Below are positions 1 to 12,748 of a stretch of 64,000 bases of DNA, one piece after another (the first letter of the stretch is position 1; each line of letters begins with the position of its first letter). The stretch covers positions 874,077-938,076 of the forward strand of contig CM017571.1 in NCBI GenBank assembly GCA_007844125.1, read 5' to 3'. The stretch is from Sinonovacula constricta (taxonomy: Eukaryota; Mollusca; Bivalvia; Cardiida; Solecurtidae). Both the position numbers and the translations under genes were made by a program. The notes under the pieces are model-generated. The model was not told where the DNA came from. It saw only the letters and a list, made by a program, of their open reading frames with translations, and did not search any database.

Positions 1-86
1 AACATTTTTGTTTACTTCCCGAACAGAAAAATCTTACCTGAACTTTGTAATACTATATATTGCGACATTTTCTAGCTGCAAGAAAT

Positions 87-1606
87 GGGGTCCTACCGAT
101 ATCCACAGTTATCTCCCTTGCGAAGTCAGTTTAGAGTGATTTCCCTTTGGTATTGGGTAGTTCCGGTTTGTTGAGATAAACGACGATCAGATAAAATATC
201 AAGATTTATCCCTGTGTTCTTAAAGGAATTTCAATGTTCGCTCTAAATTCAACGTAGGAAACTGACGCAGAACAGCAGTACAGCCAAAGCTAAGAAGGAC
301 ATTATGTATGATAGAGAAAACTGTTAAAGTCGGAACAGTTTCTCAAGAAACTGTATAGGTGGGGTAAAATAAGTTGGTACGTAATCTCGACAGATCGTCC
401 CGTAATACTGGCGTGTTGCGATTAATTTCGCTATTTTTGTTGTCTTTTTTTCGTCATTGATGAGCTGCAGATAATTTGTGTAAGCTTTTAATGTAAATGT
501 GCTGGAAGTGAAGTGGTAATTGGAGCAATTCGACTATAGTAATGCATTTTTATACTAGTCATGATTGAAATTAAATGTGTGGCATGTAGGGAGTTGGCAA
601 CATATGCAACCTATTTTGGTGTGTGTATTTTTTGCTCTTTTATCCTATTTTCATTAACTCACTGAGCCCTACAGCCAATTAACCAGTCATCCCCTAGAGG
701 CATTTCTCCAGTCATCCCCTACACCTGGTGGGGGTCTTATCTGCCCCTCATGCCTGGTGACACATCTGGTGTGGATTACCGGTCAGTGTAAGATATTGTG
801 GGTGGATGTATACACAACACAATAAACATGTCATTTGGATATACTCTAAAAGTATATTTTCACATTTTTGCAGCACAGAAAGTGCTTTACACAACCGTGT
901 AATTTTTAACACTGTAAGAAAAGAAATACTTCAGAAAAGAAAGAAAATGACTGAAATCCGAAGAACAAGTAAGATTAATAATATCAAAATTAACACAATT
1001 TAAATGATTAAAATAAGATATAATTGACCTCGTCAAGTTTTCTTATGTTTATAACGTAAATAACACTGCTTTATTTAAAAAATTATATAATGAGTAACTT
1101 TAAAACAGTCGGCCGTCTTTGATTAAAAGTTGCGATTTACCGGTAGTTTGAAAAAATAACGCTCTTAAACTTCATATTTGATTGAAAACTTCCGCTATTT
1201 CCAAGCGTTAGCTTTTGTCTTTTGATCTGTTGATATTTGCAATTATATTATAATTGGATCTGACACAGGTAATTCCACATATCCGCCGATACATGTGCGT
1301 ATAAATAGAATTTTAAATCTAACAGTAAGGCACATCGCCGTTTTTCTTTGTCTCGACATAATTAATTCATTGTGTTTACATCCGGGTTACATGAAATTCC
1401 AATACATATATTTCAGGCCATAAAAACCTTACATGTGACCACGCTTTTTCCTAATCCACAGCTATTTTCAACATAAAATCGGCGTACTCTCAATATAGTT
1501 TACTGTATATAACCGAAACCGGAACTACCCAAAGAAGCGCCACCTCGTTCTAGGGAGGTAAATACGTAGCGAAATCAGGGATAACTCCGTATATCGGTAG
1601 GACCCC
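87..1606. mobile_element. Non-autonomous TIR DNA transposon, 1.52 kb
   Basis: The two ends are inverted copies. The first 16 bases, GGGGTCCTACCGATAT, are identical at both ends, followed by an imperfect match (AGTTATC) and a second shared block (GGGTAGTTCCGGTTT) about 75-95 bases in from each end. Both ends are flanked by AT, which would fit a 2-bp target duplication, although the flanking AAT/ATT is palindromic and so ambiguous. No open frame inside resembles a transposase, so it would need a helper. The 2-bp AT duplication is the kind reported for ISL2EU-type elements, but its TIR differs from that of the neighbouring autonomous copy. Confidence 0.72.
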
Positions 1607-2010
1607 ATTGCACGTTGACCAGAAGTCAAGGCCAATAATTTCAAAAGTATGTCCGATGACTTGACAGGTCAATAATCTCGGCGATAAACAGGCCAAAGAC
1701 ATCCCTGTTCAATAGCTGATTTGCAACAATCTATCATTAAACTTCCATCAAAACTGACATTTACTTACTGATTTACACATACTTTGTACAAAAATGCCAT
1801 TTAATCAGTCTTCTTCGATCAACTTTTAATCAGTATTCGTCAGCAGAAACAGGGACTCCTTTGTCTTTTTCTGTTTCCTGTTTACATGTGAATGGTGAAA
1901 TGTATTGAACATAATGACTGCAAACCGACCAATCAATGAACTGTTCACTATTGACGTGGCGTACACATGAGATCAATAGACGCTATTCACGCCTCGTTTT
2001 GAAAAAATCC
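1607..2010. other. Spacer between two DNA transposons
   Basis: No coding potential was recognised here. At 1991-2020 there is a perfect 10-bp inverted repeat (GCCTCGTTTT, 10-base loop, AAAACGAGGC). Its right arm is the outer part of the left TIR of the ISL2EU element, so the left arm may be the remnant end of a second copy. Confidence 0.5.
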
Positions 2011-2031
2011 AAAACGAGGCTCTTAACGCAA
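2011..2031 (+). repeat. Left terminal inverted repeat of the ISL2EU element
   Basis: 21 bp starting AAAACGAGGC, identical in inverted orientation to 7304-7324. The YqaJ-like gene starts 20 bp further in, at 2051. Confidence 0.85.
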
Positions 2032-2050
2032 GAGGATTCCCTATAGAAAA

Positions 2051-4425
2051 ATGGCGTCACGGAAACCTTTAGGCGATCCCGGATGGACAAATAATTTATC
2101 GATTATTCCAGAAATTTCAATGAGTGATGTTGTGACAATAATTCAGAAACACTCTAAAGTTCCAACAAAACACCTTGACAAAGGCTACAGATTTTTCCAT
2201 GGATCGTATGTGCACAATATTGAAGGTAAATCAGGAGGTCAATGACCTGTGATGATTTTGTTGTTAAAAATAGATTGCATTTAGTCATCCGCTTAAAATA
2301 AAACTATGCTGTATTGTCAACCTGTCATGTACATTCTTTGTGTTACGCATAATATTTAAACTCTACACAGGATGTAAATTTACCCTGGATTAAATTTTTA
2401 TAGCTTTAGGCACACAAAAAGTGTTTTATCACAATGAATATTTACAGCGACACTTAGAAGTCGTGAGATAATAACTTTAGATATGATTGACACTGATAAA
2501 TACATGGAAAATTACTGATCTACTTTCAGTGAAAGTGAACAAAGGAGGTTGCTTTGTCAGAGGAAAATGTTTCCGGTCTATGAAAAAAAACGAATCTCCA
2601 TGGTCATTGCATGTAAGTTGACTGTTGCTATTCTGTATTTGTAAACAGTAGTATCTAGATCAATCAATAAAATTTGATTTAAAGATTGTTGAGAGTGGCC
2701 TCCTAGCTGACAAGGTCTGTTGGCACTCAGCCCATGGCATGAATATTTGTCGAACATCAGCATGCATATGTTAATATATAGAAGAGTTCGTCCTGCCGGG
2801 AATTGAACCCAGGACCTATTGAATCAACCGCATTGCTAAAGTATTAACCAGACTGGCCTAAGAGCTGACAAGGTCTGTGGGCACTCAGCCCATTGCATGA
2901 ATATTTGTCGAACATCCGCATGCATATGTAAACGTGTACAAGAGTCTGTCCTGCCGGGAATTGAACCCATGACCTATTGAATCAACCACATTGCTGAAGA
3001 ATTAACCCAACAGCAAGGCTGTTTACACTTATAATTTGATGACATGATAAATTGGTAATGGCTTGGATGCCAATGACTGTTTTAAGAATATTATTTATTA
3101 ACTTTATTTTGCAAATATTAAATTTTGTATGTTGTTGAAATAAAATGATTTTAGCTCATGAAAACAAATTTTTCATTGTTTTCCAGATATCCTTGTTGAA
3201 CACAAAAGAAATTGAAAGCCAGTATTGTGCATGCTCTGCAGGAAAAGGCTCATGTGCACATGTGGCTGCCCTTGTTTACCAACTTGCACACTTCAAGACT
3301 CTTAAAATGAAATCTGTTCCAGATATTGTTTCCAAAACTTCCTCTCCACAACAATGGCAAGTGCCGCCAAGAACTCATGGGATAGTACCACGACCACTCT
3401 CGGATGTCAAGTTTGTTAAACCAAAGTCAAAGAAAAATGAAAAGTCAGAGCAATGTGTATGTAGCACACTGTATAACCCGATAAACACATCATTTCCAGA
3501 TATTGACTTTATGAAGGGATTACAGGAAATTGTATCAAGTTCAGATAGTATCCAGTTTAACCAAGTGTTGCCAGACAATTTTGACAGTGTTGAAAGAAAA
3601 ATCAGTGCATTTGGTAGTGTGTTACAAGGAAGTTGTTTGGCACATCAGTTGCCAGAACCCAGTTCTGATGGCAGTATAACGCGTGTTCCAGAAGGACCTG
3701 AATTCCCAAAACTGCCAATTTCAACTCATGACTTGACCCGTACATATGAGATTGTGTTAACTGAAAATGAACAGTTGTTTCTTGACGGCATAGCTGTGAG
3801 TCAGGAGCAAGCAGAGGAGTTAGAGGAGCTAACACGTAAACAAAGTGATTGCCCAGAATGGCACAACCTCAGGAAAAAACGTCTAACATCATCAACCTTC
3901 AAAGACATTGTTATCCGTAAAAAAGATTTCGATACATTGACCAATAGGTTGACATCATCCCGTAAAGTGCAGACTGCCGCAATGAAACATGGCATTGAAA
4001 ACGAAGCTACAGCAGTGCTTGAATATGCTACGCATAAAAATGTGAATATAAAACCATGTGGCTTTGTAATAAATCCTGATGCTCCCTTTCTTGGATCTTC
4101 ACCAGATAGGATTGTTTACGATCCAAACGAAATATGTCCATTCGGTGTGTTAGAAGTTAAATGTCCAGTCAAAGAGTCGTACACTGAAGCCCAGTTTTTG
4201 AGTGAAAACACCGATGGTTCTTATAAACTGAAACATTCACATGCTTATTATTTACAAGTCATGGGTCAAATGGCACTCACAGGCCTAACATGGGGTGATT
4301 TTTGTGTGTGGACACAAAATGACATGCATATCGAAAGGATTTACTTTGACAAAGATGTATGGTTTCAAACGTATGAGAAACTGTGTGTTTATTATTTTGA
4401 CCATTTCATGAAAAAGTTTGTATAA
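2051..4425 (+). CDS. SWIM zinc-finger / YqaJ-type nuclease protein of the ISL2EU transposon
   Basis: Three exons splice cleanly: 2051-2225, 2530-2612 and 3187-4425, giving 498 aa with no stop or frameshift. Junctions are GAAG|GTAAAT, TTTCAG|TG, CAT|GTAAGT and TTCCAG|ATA, with phases 1 and 0. Exon 3 opens with a SWIM motif (CACSAGKGSCAHVAAL: CxC followed by CxH), a nucleic-acid or protein binding zinc finger. The C-terminal third is a YqaJ/lambda-exonuclease-like fold. It begins near CPEWHNLRKKRLTSS, has the G-x2-E motif in KHGIENEAT, and carries the catalytic D (LGSSPDRI) and E-x-K (GVLEVKCP). In ISL2EU elements this second protein accompanies the transposase; its role is presumed to be processing DNA ends during transposition. 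The start ATG sits 20 bp inside the left TIR with A at -3. The gene is convergent with the transposase, with 0.8 kb between their stops. Confidence 0.9.
2708..3005. repeat. Tandem pair of a tRNA-like SINE unit, period about 158 bp
   Basis: The block starting TGACAAGGTCTGT at 2708 recurs at 2866 with the same internal landmarks (GCATGAATATTTGTCGAACAT, then CTGCCGGGAATTGAACCCA, then CCTATTGAATCAACC). On the minus strand the latter reads as a Pol III B-box-like GGGTTCAATTCCC. It lies in the second intron of the YqaJ-like gene, so it is an insertion inside the transposon and would be carried with it. Confidence 0.7.
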
Positions 4426-5225
4426 ACGACAATGTTCAGTGACCACACTTAACTGTTAGCGTAAAATAAAACATGCTTGTAATTTCTGTTCATTACACCA
4501 GATATGTTGGGACTGGTATGATCCAAGCTACAGCCAAATAACTGAATGTATTTATCACTCATTTTCATTATAATTGAAAATTAAAAAAGTATGCTTGATA
4601 TTTAAATCATCTCATTTAAATTCTTACACAAAAGGTCCACCATGATAAGTTAGTCACACATAAAACCAAGGTCAGCAGAGAGTTACATAGATTCATATGC
4701 AACCTGGTAATGTGATAAAGGTCAAGGGCATAATTAAGGGTCAAATGTCAAATAAATAATTTAACGAGTTCAACTTCTGTTTACACATGTTACATGGACA
4801 GACTTTATTGTATAATAGCACAAATGTTATCAGTTGCCTATATATTGGCATATTTCACATAAGATGACTGTCAATATTTTTCTTTAGTTACATGTATAAA
4901 GATAACTCTATATATTTTCATGTTTTGTTCTATTTATTTACAAGAAAAATCATACATACATGTATGTTTATCTTTAAATGGAAATGAAACTTAAAAGTAT
5001 TTTATTTATCGCAATAGTTCGATTTTTAAGGCTTTTTAAATTTGTTTAGAACTTAACCTTTCATGATAGCAACTATATCTGTTCTCAATTCACACGAAAA
5101 TGCATGGTAAATGTACACAAATGCTGCTGTATAAACATGATAATGTAAATACACACTGCAACTTCAGCAGTAGCTTGTTGAACAAGTCAATAAAATTGTA
5201 AAACTTTTCACTTGTATTTGCTCCT
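4426..5225. other. Convergent 3' region between the two transposon genes
   Basis: AT-rich sequence after the stop at 4425 and before the opposite stop at 5226. An AATAAA-like hexamer lies about 40 bases after the + stop (AAAATAAAAC). No further coding or RNA features were seen. Confidence 0.6.
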
Positions 5226-7294
5226 TTAGAATAGTGGTCCTTTGAATAAAGTTAACAAGCAACATACAGTCCAGAGTTGCAACGCTGAGCCAGCTATTGC
5301 AACAGGCAGAACCGAATCGAAAATGTGGTATTCTTTTATGCGTCGAATGGCGCGTTCAACATGGATTCTAAGTCTGGCAATTTCCTGTGTTTCTTCCACT
5401 TCTTCCTTGGTAAACTGGTCGCGTTTAGTTAAAAATGGAGGAATATTGAGTCTAGCTTGTCTTTCTGCCAACATTTGTTCAATAAGAAATCCTTTGTCGG
5501 CCATTACACTGTCACCTGGCTCAATAAGGGGGAGAATTCCAGATTGTCTAGTGATATTTTGGTCTGATATTGAACCTGCAAATAAGGATGACACAAACGT
5601 AACACAACCTGATGGTGAAATACCTATAAGTCCCTTTAATGTTGTTGTCCCCTTGTAGTTCGAATAAAATTCCGAGTTCAAGCTCAATGCTGAAGGTGTT
5701 TGAATTTTCACTTCTGTGCAATCAAGAATGACACGAGTTGAAGGGTAAAGTTCCTTAAAACAGTCCGGCATGAATTTATTCACTTTGTCCCGTGTTGGCC
5801 ATATGGGAACTGAACCGAGTTGAAAATACAAGAAATTTGCCCAAGTTATGATTATACGGCTGACAGTTGACTGTGAAACATTGAAACGACAAGCTATATC
5901 CTGCTGAAAAAGCCCTAGTCTTATTTTCACAAGAAACATAAAAAACTGGTCAATTAAAGGAATGCTCTCTGATCTGAAAGAGATGTCAGTGTTAATGTCT
6001 TGTGAATATCCCATTCTTTTCCTTTGAATCTGAGACCATCTTGTCATTTTGTCTGCTGTTGGTCTCAATAAGTGGTACACATTTAGTAAAAGAGTGTATG
6101 AGCTAAATCCGGTGTAGAACTGTAGGGACTTTGGATCAGTCTCAAAGCGTTGAAGTCCAAACCTGCCAATCGTAAGCTTTTCAACCATCTGCTCAAGATA
6201 TTCAATGTGCTGTGTGGCAGCTTCTAACTTTTCATCACATGAAAGTTCCTTGTCAGGACCTAAATAGTCATGAAAGACTGGCTGTGGTGTCATGACTGGG
6301 CTTTCATTTTCCTTCATTTCATCATTCTCTTCACCATCTCTAAAAGGAAAGAGTAATCAGAATAAAAAAACATGTACATGTACATATTCATTATGACTAT
6401 GACACAGTAAGAGAATGATGATTAATAGTAATGGCTTGCTTCATTGAAATTGAAAAGATTGGGAAATGCGGACATCTACAAGTAACATATTTAGGTAATT
6501 TTTAGCACAATGCGCAATGTAAATCAAAATCACATGCAAAAGCAACCATTTTATAAATTTTAAAATTAAGCAGCAATTTTAATCACCTGGTAATGCATGA
6601 ATATGTGAATATTTGTTATTTTAGAGTAAACTATAATTTTGTATTTCTTTTAAATTTATTTGATCTTGACGCGCGAAACATCTACATCCCTGTAAGGGGT
6701 ATGATGTCATTGGAAGATAGATACCAGGATAAATAAAAACAACTTTCAACAAGCAGTGCGCAAAAACTCACTCTAATGTCAGTCTCTTTCTTTTTGATGG
6801 ATTAAGGCGTGGTGTAGGAAGTTTTCTAGAAGGTGTCTCAATACTCCAGTCAAATACAGATGGAAAAGCCGTCTTGGTTAGGCATCTCATTCCGGTCAAC
6901 GTCCTTACAAAATCAGTGTCAATAAAATGAGCTGAGCAAACCTTTGTGTGTGGTTTCACCTGCGAAAGAAAAAAAAGTCTGAATATATTACAAATAAACG
7001 AAAATCTTTTCATATTTAAAACCTAGAGAATCAAACACAATGGTAACAGTTTAACAATTCCTGTTTTGATAATTAACTATCCGAAAATAAGCATATCCGA
7101 AATCGTACATCACAAAAGTGAAAATTTGCGATATTTTCTATAATTACCTGGAAGAATGGTCCCTCATCGCGCCGAATTTTTACCAACCACAATTTCTTTC
7201 TACTAACATCATTTGGAAAGCTGTGAAATGATAGAGATTTGTTATATCTAGAGTCATTTGTGCACTTTGGTACGCAGCAGTGATATGAAGCCAT
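5226..7294 (-). CDS. THAP-domain DDE transposase (ISL2EU / PIF-like)
   Basis: Exons 7148-7294, 6772-6959 and 5226-6339 (minus strand) join to an uninterrupted 482-aa protein. Junctions are TTCCAG|GTAATT, CGCAG|GTG, TTAGA|GTGAGT and TTTTAG|AG. Exons 1-2 encode a THAP DNA-binding zinc finger: MASYHCCVPKC, a central W (KLWLV), CSAHF, and the AFPSVF box equivalent to the usual AVPTIF. Exon 3 encodes a short coiled coil, a helix-turn-helix (QQDIACRFNVSQSTVSRII) and a DDE_Tnp_4 catalytic core, with acidic residues visible in VILDCTEVKI, VMADKGF and RIHVERAIRRIKEY. The protein would bind the TIRs and cut and paste the element. Its ATG is 10 bp inside the right TIR. All catalytic positions are present, so activity is plausible but unproven. 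Confidence 0.93.
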
Positions 7295-7303
7295 ATTTCC
7301 CGT

Positions 7304-7324
7304 TTGCGTTAAGAGCCTCGTTTT
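7304..7324 (-). repeat. Right terminal inverted repeat of the ISL2EU element
   Basis: Perfect inverted match to 2011-2031. The transposase ATG is at 7294, 10 bp inside. Confidence 0.85.
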
Positions 7325-7439
7325 CGATCCAATATGGCCGACTCGTGATATTGGACTATTAAGTCCGCGTGCGTAGTTTAATGTTTTACTGGGTTAATAA
7401 GTTGATGGCGCCAACAATGGCTTAATTATGTAAACGGAA

Positions 7440-7870
7440 CAGAACAGAACAAAGTTTATTAGCATAAAACTAACATATGCATAGCCACAAATAGTAAACA
7501 TAATATAAGTGCATGAAGAGTCTGGTACATAAAATATGATTAACAAGAGAAGTAACCTGTTGAGTTTACGTATAGTGTTATTTTGTTTATAATACAACTT
7601 AAATATACTTAACTTTTGGGTATTTATTCAATCGAATTTCTCAATTTATATGCGTTATTGGTAAATTTTGCTAAATTGTTTAGACAGTTTGTATTATATG
7701 ATGACATTATGATTTCGAATTTCGTCAGGGTATGCCAGTTACAGTAATATCTAGGTAAAAAAATTCTTCGTAGGTAATTGTATTTTGGACAAACTAACAA
7801 AAAGTGGTACTCTGTTGCTACTTCATTCATGTTACAATTTTGACATATTCGATAAATTCTTGGTATAAAC
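7440..7870 (-). mobile_element. LINE 3'-end remnant (reverse-transcriptase C-terminus)
   Basis: On the minus strand 7624-7860 encodes a C-terminal LINE signature: a cysteine pair (ICQNCN), then EYHFLLVCPKYNYLRR, then NNLAKFTNNAYKLRN. It is 5'-truncated, and its 3' flank ends in TTTGTTCTGTTC-type sequence near 7440. Truncation at the 5' end is normal for target-primed reverse transcription. No RT core is present. Confidence 0.65.
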
Positions 7871-8162
7871 TATTCAAATGTCTTTGTTTCGTTCAATTTG
7901 AAGATATCGATTGTGATTGAAGGTCAATGTTTTTTTGTTTTTTTTTTTAACAAAAACATGTAGAACAATAGTAGCGATGTTCTAAGCGAATGCCTAGCGT
8001 GGTATTTGCTTTGTTTAACATCTATTCTATATTTAGGTCGTTTTAATTAGATAATACATTAGTGTCAGCCAGGTTGTTATCTTCAGGTCTCGTTATAAGT
8101 TGACCTGACAGACCAATTCTTATCATCAGAATTGTACCATGTCAGTTCTTACTTCGGACACC
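7871..8162. other. Upstream region of the Kazal gene
   Basis: AT-rich sequence with a poly-T run near 7930. It presumably holds the promoter and 5' UTR of the Kazal gene, but I could not identify a convincing TATA box or initiator. Confidence 0.3.
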
Positions 8163-11100
8163 ATGCAGTGCGGACTAATTCTCATCTTGGCCATTTTTGG
8201 TAGTTATTATAGCAACCTTGGTGTCAGTTTCATTGTACTTTTGTGGATTCGTCTCCCGTTAATAAATTAACGTCATTTAACCTTTTAGTTTAATTTATTT
8301 AGTTCCATCATCTTGACATCTTTGGTGGTTATACTTGTCATTTGGGGTTTTTGAGTGTATTTATATGGCGCAGTCAAACGTCATCATTTGAAGCTTTTTT
8401 GTCTTTGATCGTTTTTCTACGGCTTCATTACCCGTCATTTTCGGCATATATTCTTCTCATTGCGGTGTTTGTATGATTTTTTATATGGTTCCGCCAGTCT
8501 AAATCTGTGGAAGCTATTCTTTTCATTGTTGTATTTGACAGCATGTATGTAGCACCCATACTGAGATCTTTGATAAAATGAAGATGTCGAAAGTCGGTGG
8601 AAAAGGAGGCGACATATTTACAAATATTTGGGTAGAATCGTCGGAGCACCACATGTTATTTGGGAGACATTCTAGACTTTGTTGATATAAATAATTATTC
8701 TTTGTAATGATTTAAGTCAGCGAATCATAAAAAAGGTTTACCAATATAAAATAATTGATTATGAAAATCGTCGTATATATATACGAAACAAATACCTACA
8801 TTTATATTTTTAATGCAAAACGGCATTAAAACACTGTCAGCTCATGTCGAAAATTATTGACATTTTTGCAATTGTTTTTCAAAATTTAATGGGGCTTAAA
8901 CCCCAAAATTACTTTACAAGTATTAACTATCTTTATTGTTTGAGGCTTAAATCTTCGGTATCCATTTAAGAAGTGTAAACTTTCGGGTAAATATTATGGA
9001 CAATGTTGCAAGCAAATCTTAACTCTAACACATATCCGTACATCACCAAACCTCTTCACGTCCAGGGCTGTCCAGTACTGTTTGGGCAGCACATCCTGTC
9101 TGCGGCAATGGGCATGGTCAGACGCACTGCATAGACCTGGTCGACTCGGCCATTACTGATGTCGAATTCTACTACGACGACCATCTCTGTCACACCATCG
9201 TGAACATCAACTGCGATGAACACCATATCACAGGGGACGAAGTGCTCTGTGGCGATGATGGAAAGACCTACGACAACCAGTAAGAGTTTCGTATTTATAT
9301 TAATTAAATTTTCTTCTAGAACTGTATTTATAACATAATAATTATTCCAAATTTGATAGTTGTGTGTGTGTGGCGACGATCTAAAAATTAGGATAAACAG
9401 ATAAAGTCGCATATGTAAATTGTTTATTGCCATGAAATAACAATGTTCTGTATATGTACGAAATCTTAAATAGAGTCCTACTGGAAGTCGAGGCCAGTGG
9501 CTGAAAACGTTCTGAATCTAGCTTATGGCACTACTCGACCCATCACAAGTGCCCAAATAAGTAGACATGATTTATCAATGAATCTAAACAATCACGAATG
9601 CACTATTCCTCTCCGAACTCGAAAGGTAGATTTAGACAACTGTTGAGATGATACGATTGACCTATGTTATGACATACACAGTTCAGAGCCGCAGAAGGCT
9701 CCGCGTGCTATATCGGCCTAGTAGATGATGCACACTCAGTGAAACACGCATTCTAATAGCAGTTAGCTTCCCATTTCGACCCTTTTGTCTAGTCAATGAG
9801 TGCTATTCGTTCGCGGCATTGTTCATTCATAAATCTGCAATATATATATAAGATGTATTAAAACCTTTTGGTATCAAATCAAAAATCCTTTAAACATCTT
9901 TAGACACTGACAGCATACGAGATTGGATATTTTAAGACGATTTAAAGTCACAGGTTTCCTATATAGTTGATTACTTCCAACAACGTTTCGAGTTTAATTA
10001 CAATTTACAGCTATAGTTTCTAGTACATACTAGATATTTGAGTTAAGTAACATTTTGACAGATAACTTCGACATGTTTGGGTCAACTGATAAGCAAGAGA
10101 GCAATTAGGTACAAGGGACCTACTTATCTGCCGTATGTAATAGAATCATTACGCTAAAATTATGTCCGCTTTTGTGGACATTTTTTTAAAATTAAATTAA
10201 CTAAATACTTCAGTTTTAATCAGATAATGACATATAAAAAGTAGGTATTGACATTTTTTAAAGTTATTCTAGACATTTTCTAGAGCATACAGAACAATAC
10301 AAAAAAAAAAATGATTTGCAGTGCAAAAACATGGTGTAACAAAGATATATAAGTGTTATTAAATAATTCATTAATACATATAACATTTTCTTCCATCAGT
10401 AAAGTTGGAGTGTGTTTTGTGTTGCATGCTTTTCAAAACAATAAATGAAACAATTTTCTGGCTCTTATTTTAAAAAAGATTTTGTTTATTGGACAATTAT
10501 CTCCGCTTATACAAAGGTTGCGCTAAATTATTATTATTATTTACCACATTTATAAAGCACCCTTATCATGTAAGGTACACGTTCAAAGGTGCTAAATGTA
10601 TTAATAAGAATATATGACAAAGTCCTATGAGCATTTCAACATATATCAAACTCTTAAAAGGCACAGGACAACGGTATTTCACGTGCAAGTCAATTGAAAA
10701 GTAAGAACCATTTTTTATGATTCTTAAAGAGGTAACCCGACAGTTATCGCCTTGGAACGGTCAGTCGGAAATATGGACCGACTGGGGGTGCTTAACCCGG
10801 TTTTACTGAGCTCTAACCTCGCACTTCCTAATGGGTTTCGCAAATGCAAGCAATGAAAAGATAACTGATCTATTCGAATACAAAAATGTCCGAGCGCTGA
10901 TGTTTTCTTTAATAAGTTATGACGAAAGTAGTGACGTCATTGAAAAATAATGTCCACAGTGTTTAGAAAAGAAAGGGGTATTATTTTGACTAGAAAAAAA
11001 ACTATACAAAAATGGATGATTATACGTGAAATTTACTTTTTGAATCAAGAAAAAACATGACCATAGAAGAACAAATGGTTCTGGTTATCTGAATATAGAA

Positions 11101-12678
11101 GTGAGGAACCAAAGTCCAATGTCCATCAAAGGAAGTACGTGTAACAATCCTTATAGGATGAATTAAATGATAATATAGATTACATGCACGGGTAGATTTT
11201 TACGACCGCCACAATGCACAAGTAACATTGTTGTGATTATGAATAAGAATATATGACAAAGTCCTATGAGCATCGCAACATATGTCAAGCTCTGGACAAT
11301 CAGGTCTTTAAGTAATATATTTTATTCTAGAAAGTAGACGGAAGACGGAGCTCTTACCAGCTGCCGCATTGGACTTACTAGATTAACCCATTCATATTTC
11401 AAAAAGAGAAGTTCAACCTGTATGTGTTCCTTGCCAGGAACCACTGACAGTCAATCATATTTTATTACGGTGTATCGACACAGACCACATTCGGTCGAAG
11501 TATTTTAATGTCAATAACATGTACGAACTATTTAGGAGTGTCGGATTCTAAACTTGTTTGCTTCTTGAACGAGATTAGCATTCTTAATAAGTTATAAATT
11601 TTTAAACTGTTTATTTACCAATCGTTATACTTTTTAAACCGTTTTATGTGTTGACCTGTTTTCAATTATAATTATTTTTTTTAACCTGATAGTTTTGTAT
11701 ATTTTTCTATATTTTACTTGCGTAGTTTGGTTTTAACCTGATTATGCTCTATTCACATTTAACTTTGTATTCGGCGCCGTATGACCTGTTAAGTGTCGGT
11801 GTGCCGTAAAACCCAAACAAATAAATAAACATCCGAGGGATGATTGTTCCGAGGACGGAATTACCCGAGAAGTTCCGATTGCGGTGATTTTTCGATTGTC
11901 GCCGCGATGCTAGTAAATGTCCGCTCGCAGTCCGTTGTCAACTCAGGGCCTACCGTGTCTGAGGCCGACGCCATTTCCGGAATATTAAATTAAGCAGTTT
12001 GTCCAATTGTATAAAACGTCATAAATCTTATTAGTTGAATTTTTGTTAATGAGCGTATTTCTTAAAAAGTAGCGTGAAGGTTTTGTAGGTTTTTAGTTTT
12101 CAAGGTAAATAAATCCCTATTTTGTCACCGTATACAAACAGCAAATGTTTAATTTGAAGTTAGCCAATTGCCGAACCGTGTTTATTGACATTAACCACTT
12201 TGGTTGCACACTTGCTTTAAAGAAGTATGGTGAATGGCACTATATTCTGGATGTTTTGTTTTCCTTTTTAGGGCAAGATCAGTTTATATTTCATTGATGA
12301 ATCCATATATATCATATTCTGTATAATGGTAAATTTGAATTCTTTACAATTAGATTTATTTTTAACTTTTTTTTCGACGGTAATGAAAACAAACTAAAAC
12401 AAAATATTTTTTAAAGAACACAAAAAGGTAATTTGCCGGTAACATTTTATTGCACTCACTGTGACCATAGCGAGATACTCGGGGCGGATGCGCAGAGCAA
12501 TCGCGGCGAAGAGTAGCGGAAATAACCGCGTTTTCTGCTCTGACACTGAAATCCATCAAGCGGAAAATGTCCTTGCCCTGAACTGTACAATTAAGTATCC
12601 CAAACGAAATGTATATTCGGACGCTTTCCAAATTTCAAGGGCATATTGGACTCGCAAAAAGGCTCTCATAATAAGATA

Positions 12679-12748
<70 letters not shown>

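Larger units (their letters stand above)
2011..7324. mobile_element. ISL2EU-type autonomous DNA transposon (IS5/PIF-related)
   Basis: A perfect 21-bp inverted repeat at 2011-2031 and 7304-7324 (core ACGAGGCTCTTAACGC) encloses two convergent, spliced and uninterrupted genes: a SWIM/YqaJ nuclease-like protein on + and a THAP-DDE transposase on -. Pairing a DDE transposase with a YqaJ-like protein is the known hallmark of the ISL2EU group. Each start codon lies only 10-20 bases inside its TIR, so the TIRs probably carry or abut the promoters. I could not fix the target-site duplication: outside the 21 bp the ends share an imperfect ATCC/ATCG and then diverge. Intact frames on both strands suggest a young copy. 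Confidence 0.85.

Noticed and set aside
3375..3995. Minus-strand frames under the YqaJ-like gene
   Set aside because: Antisense shadows of a well-supported coding exon.
5242..5658. 138-codon plus-strand frame under the transposase
   Set aside because: Antisense shadow of the transposase exon, with no domain of its own.
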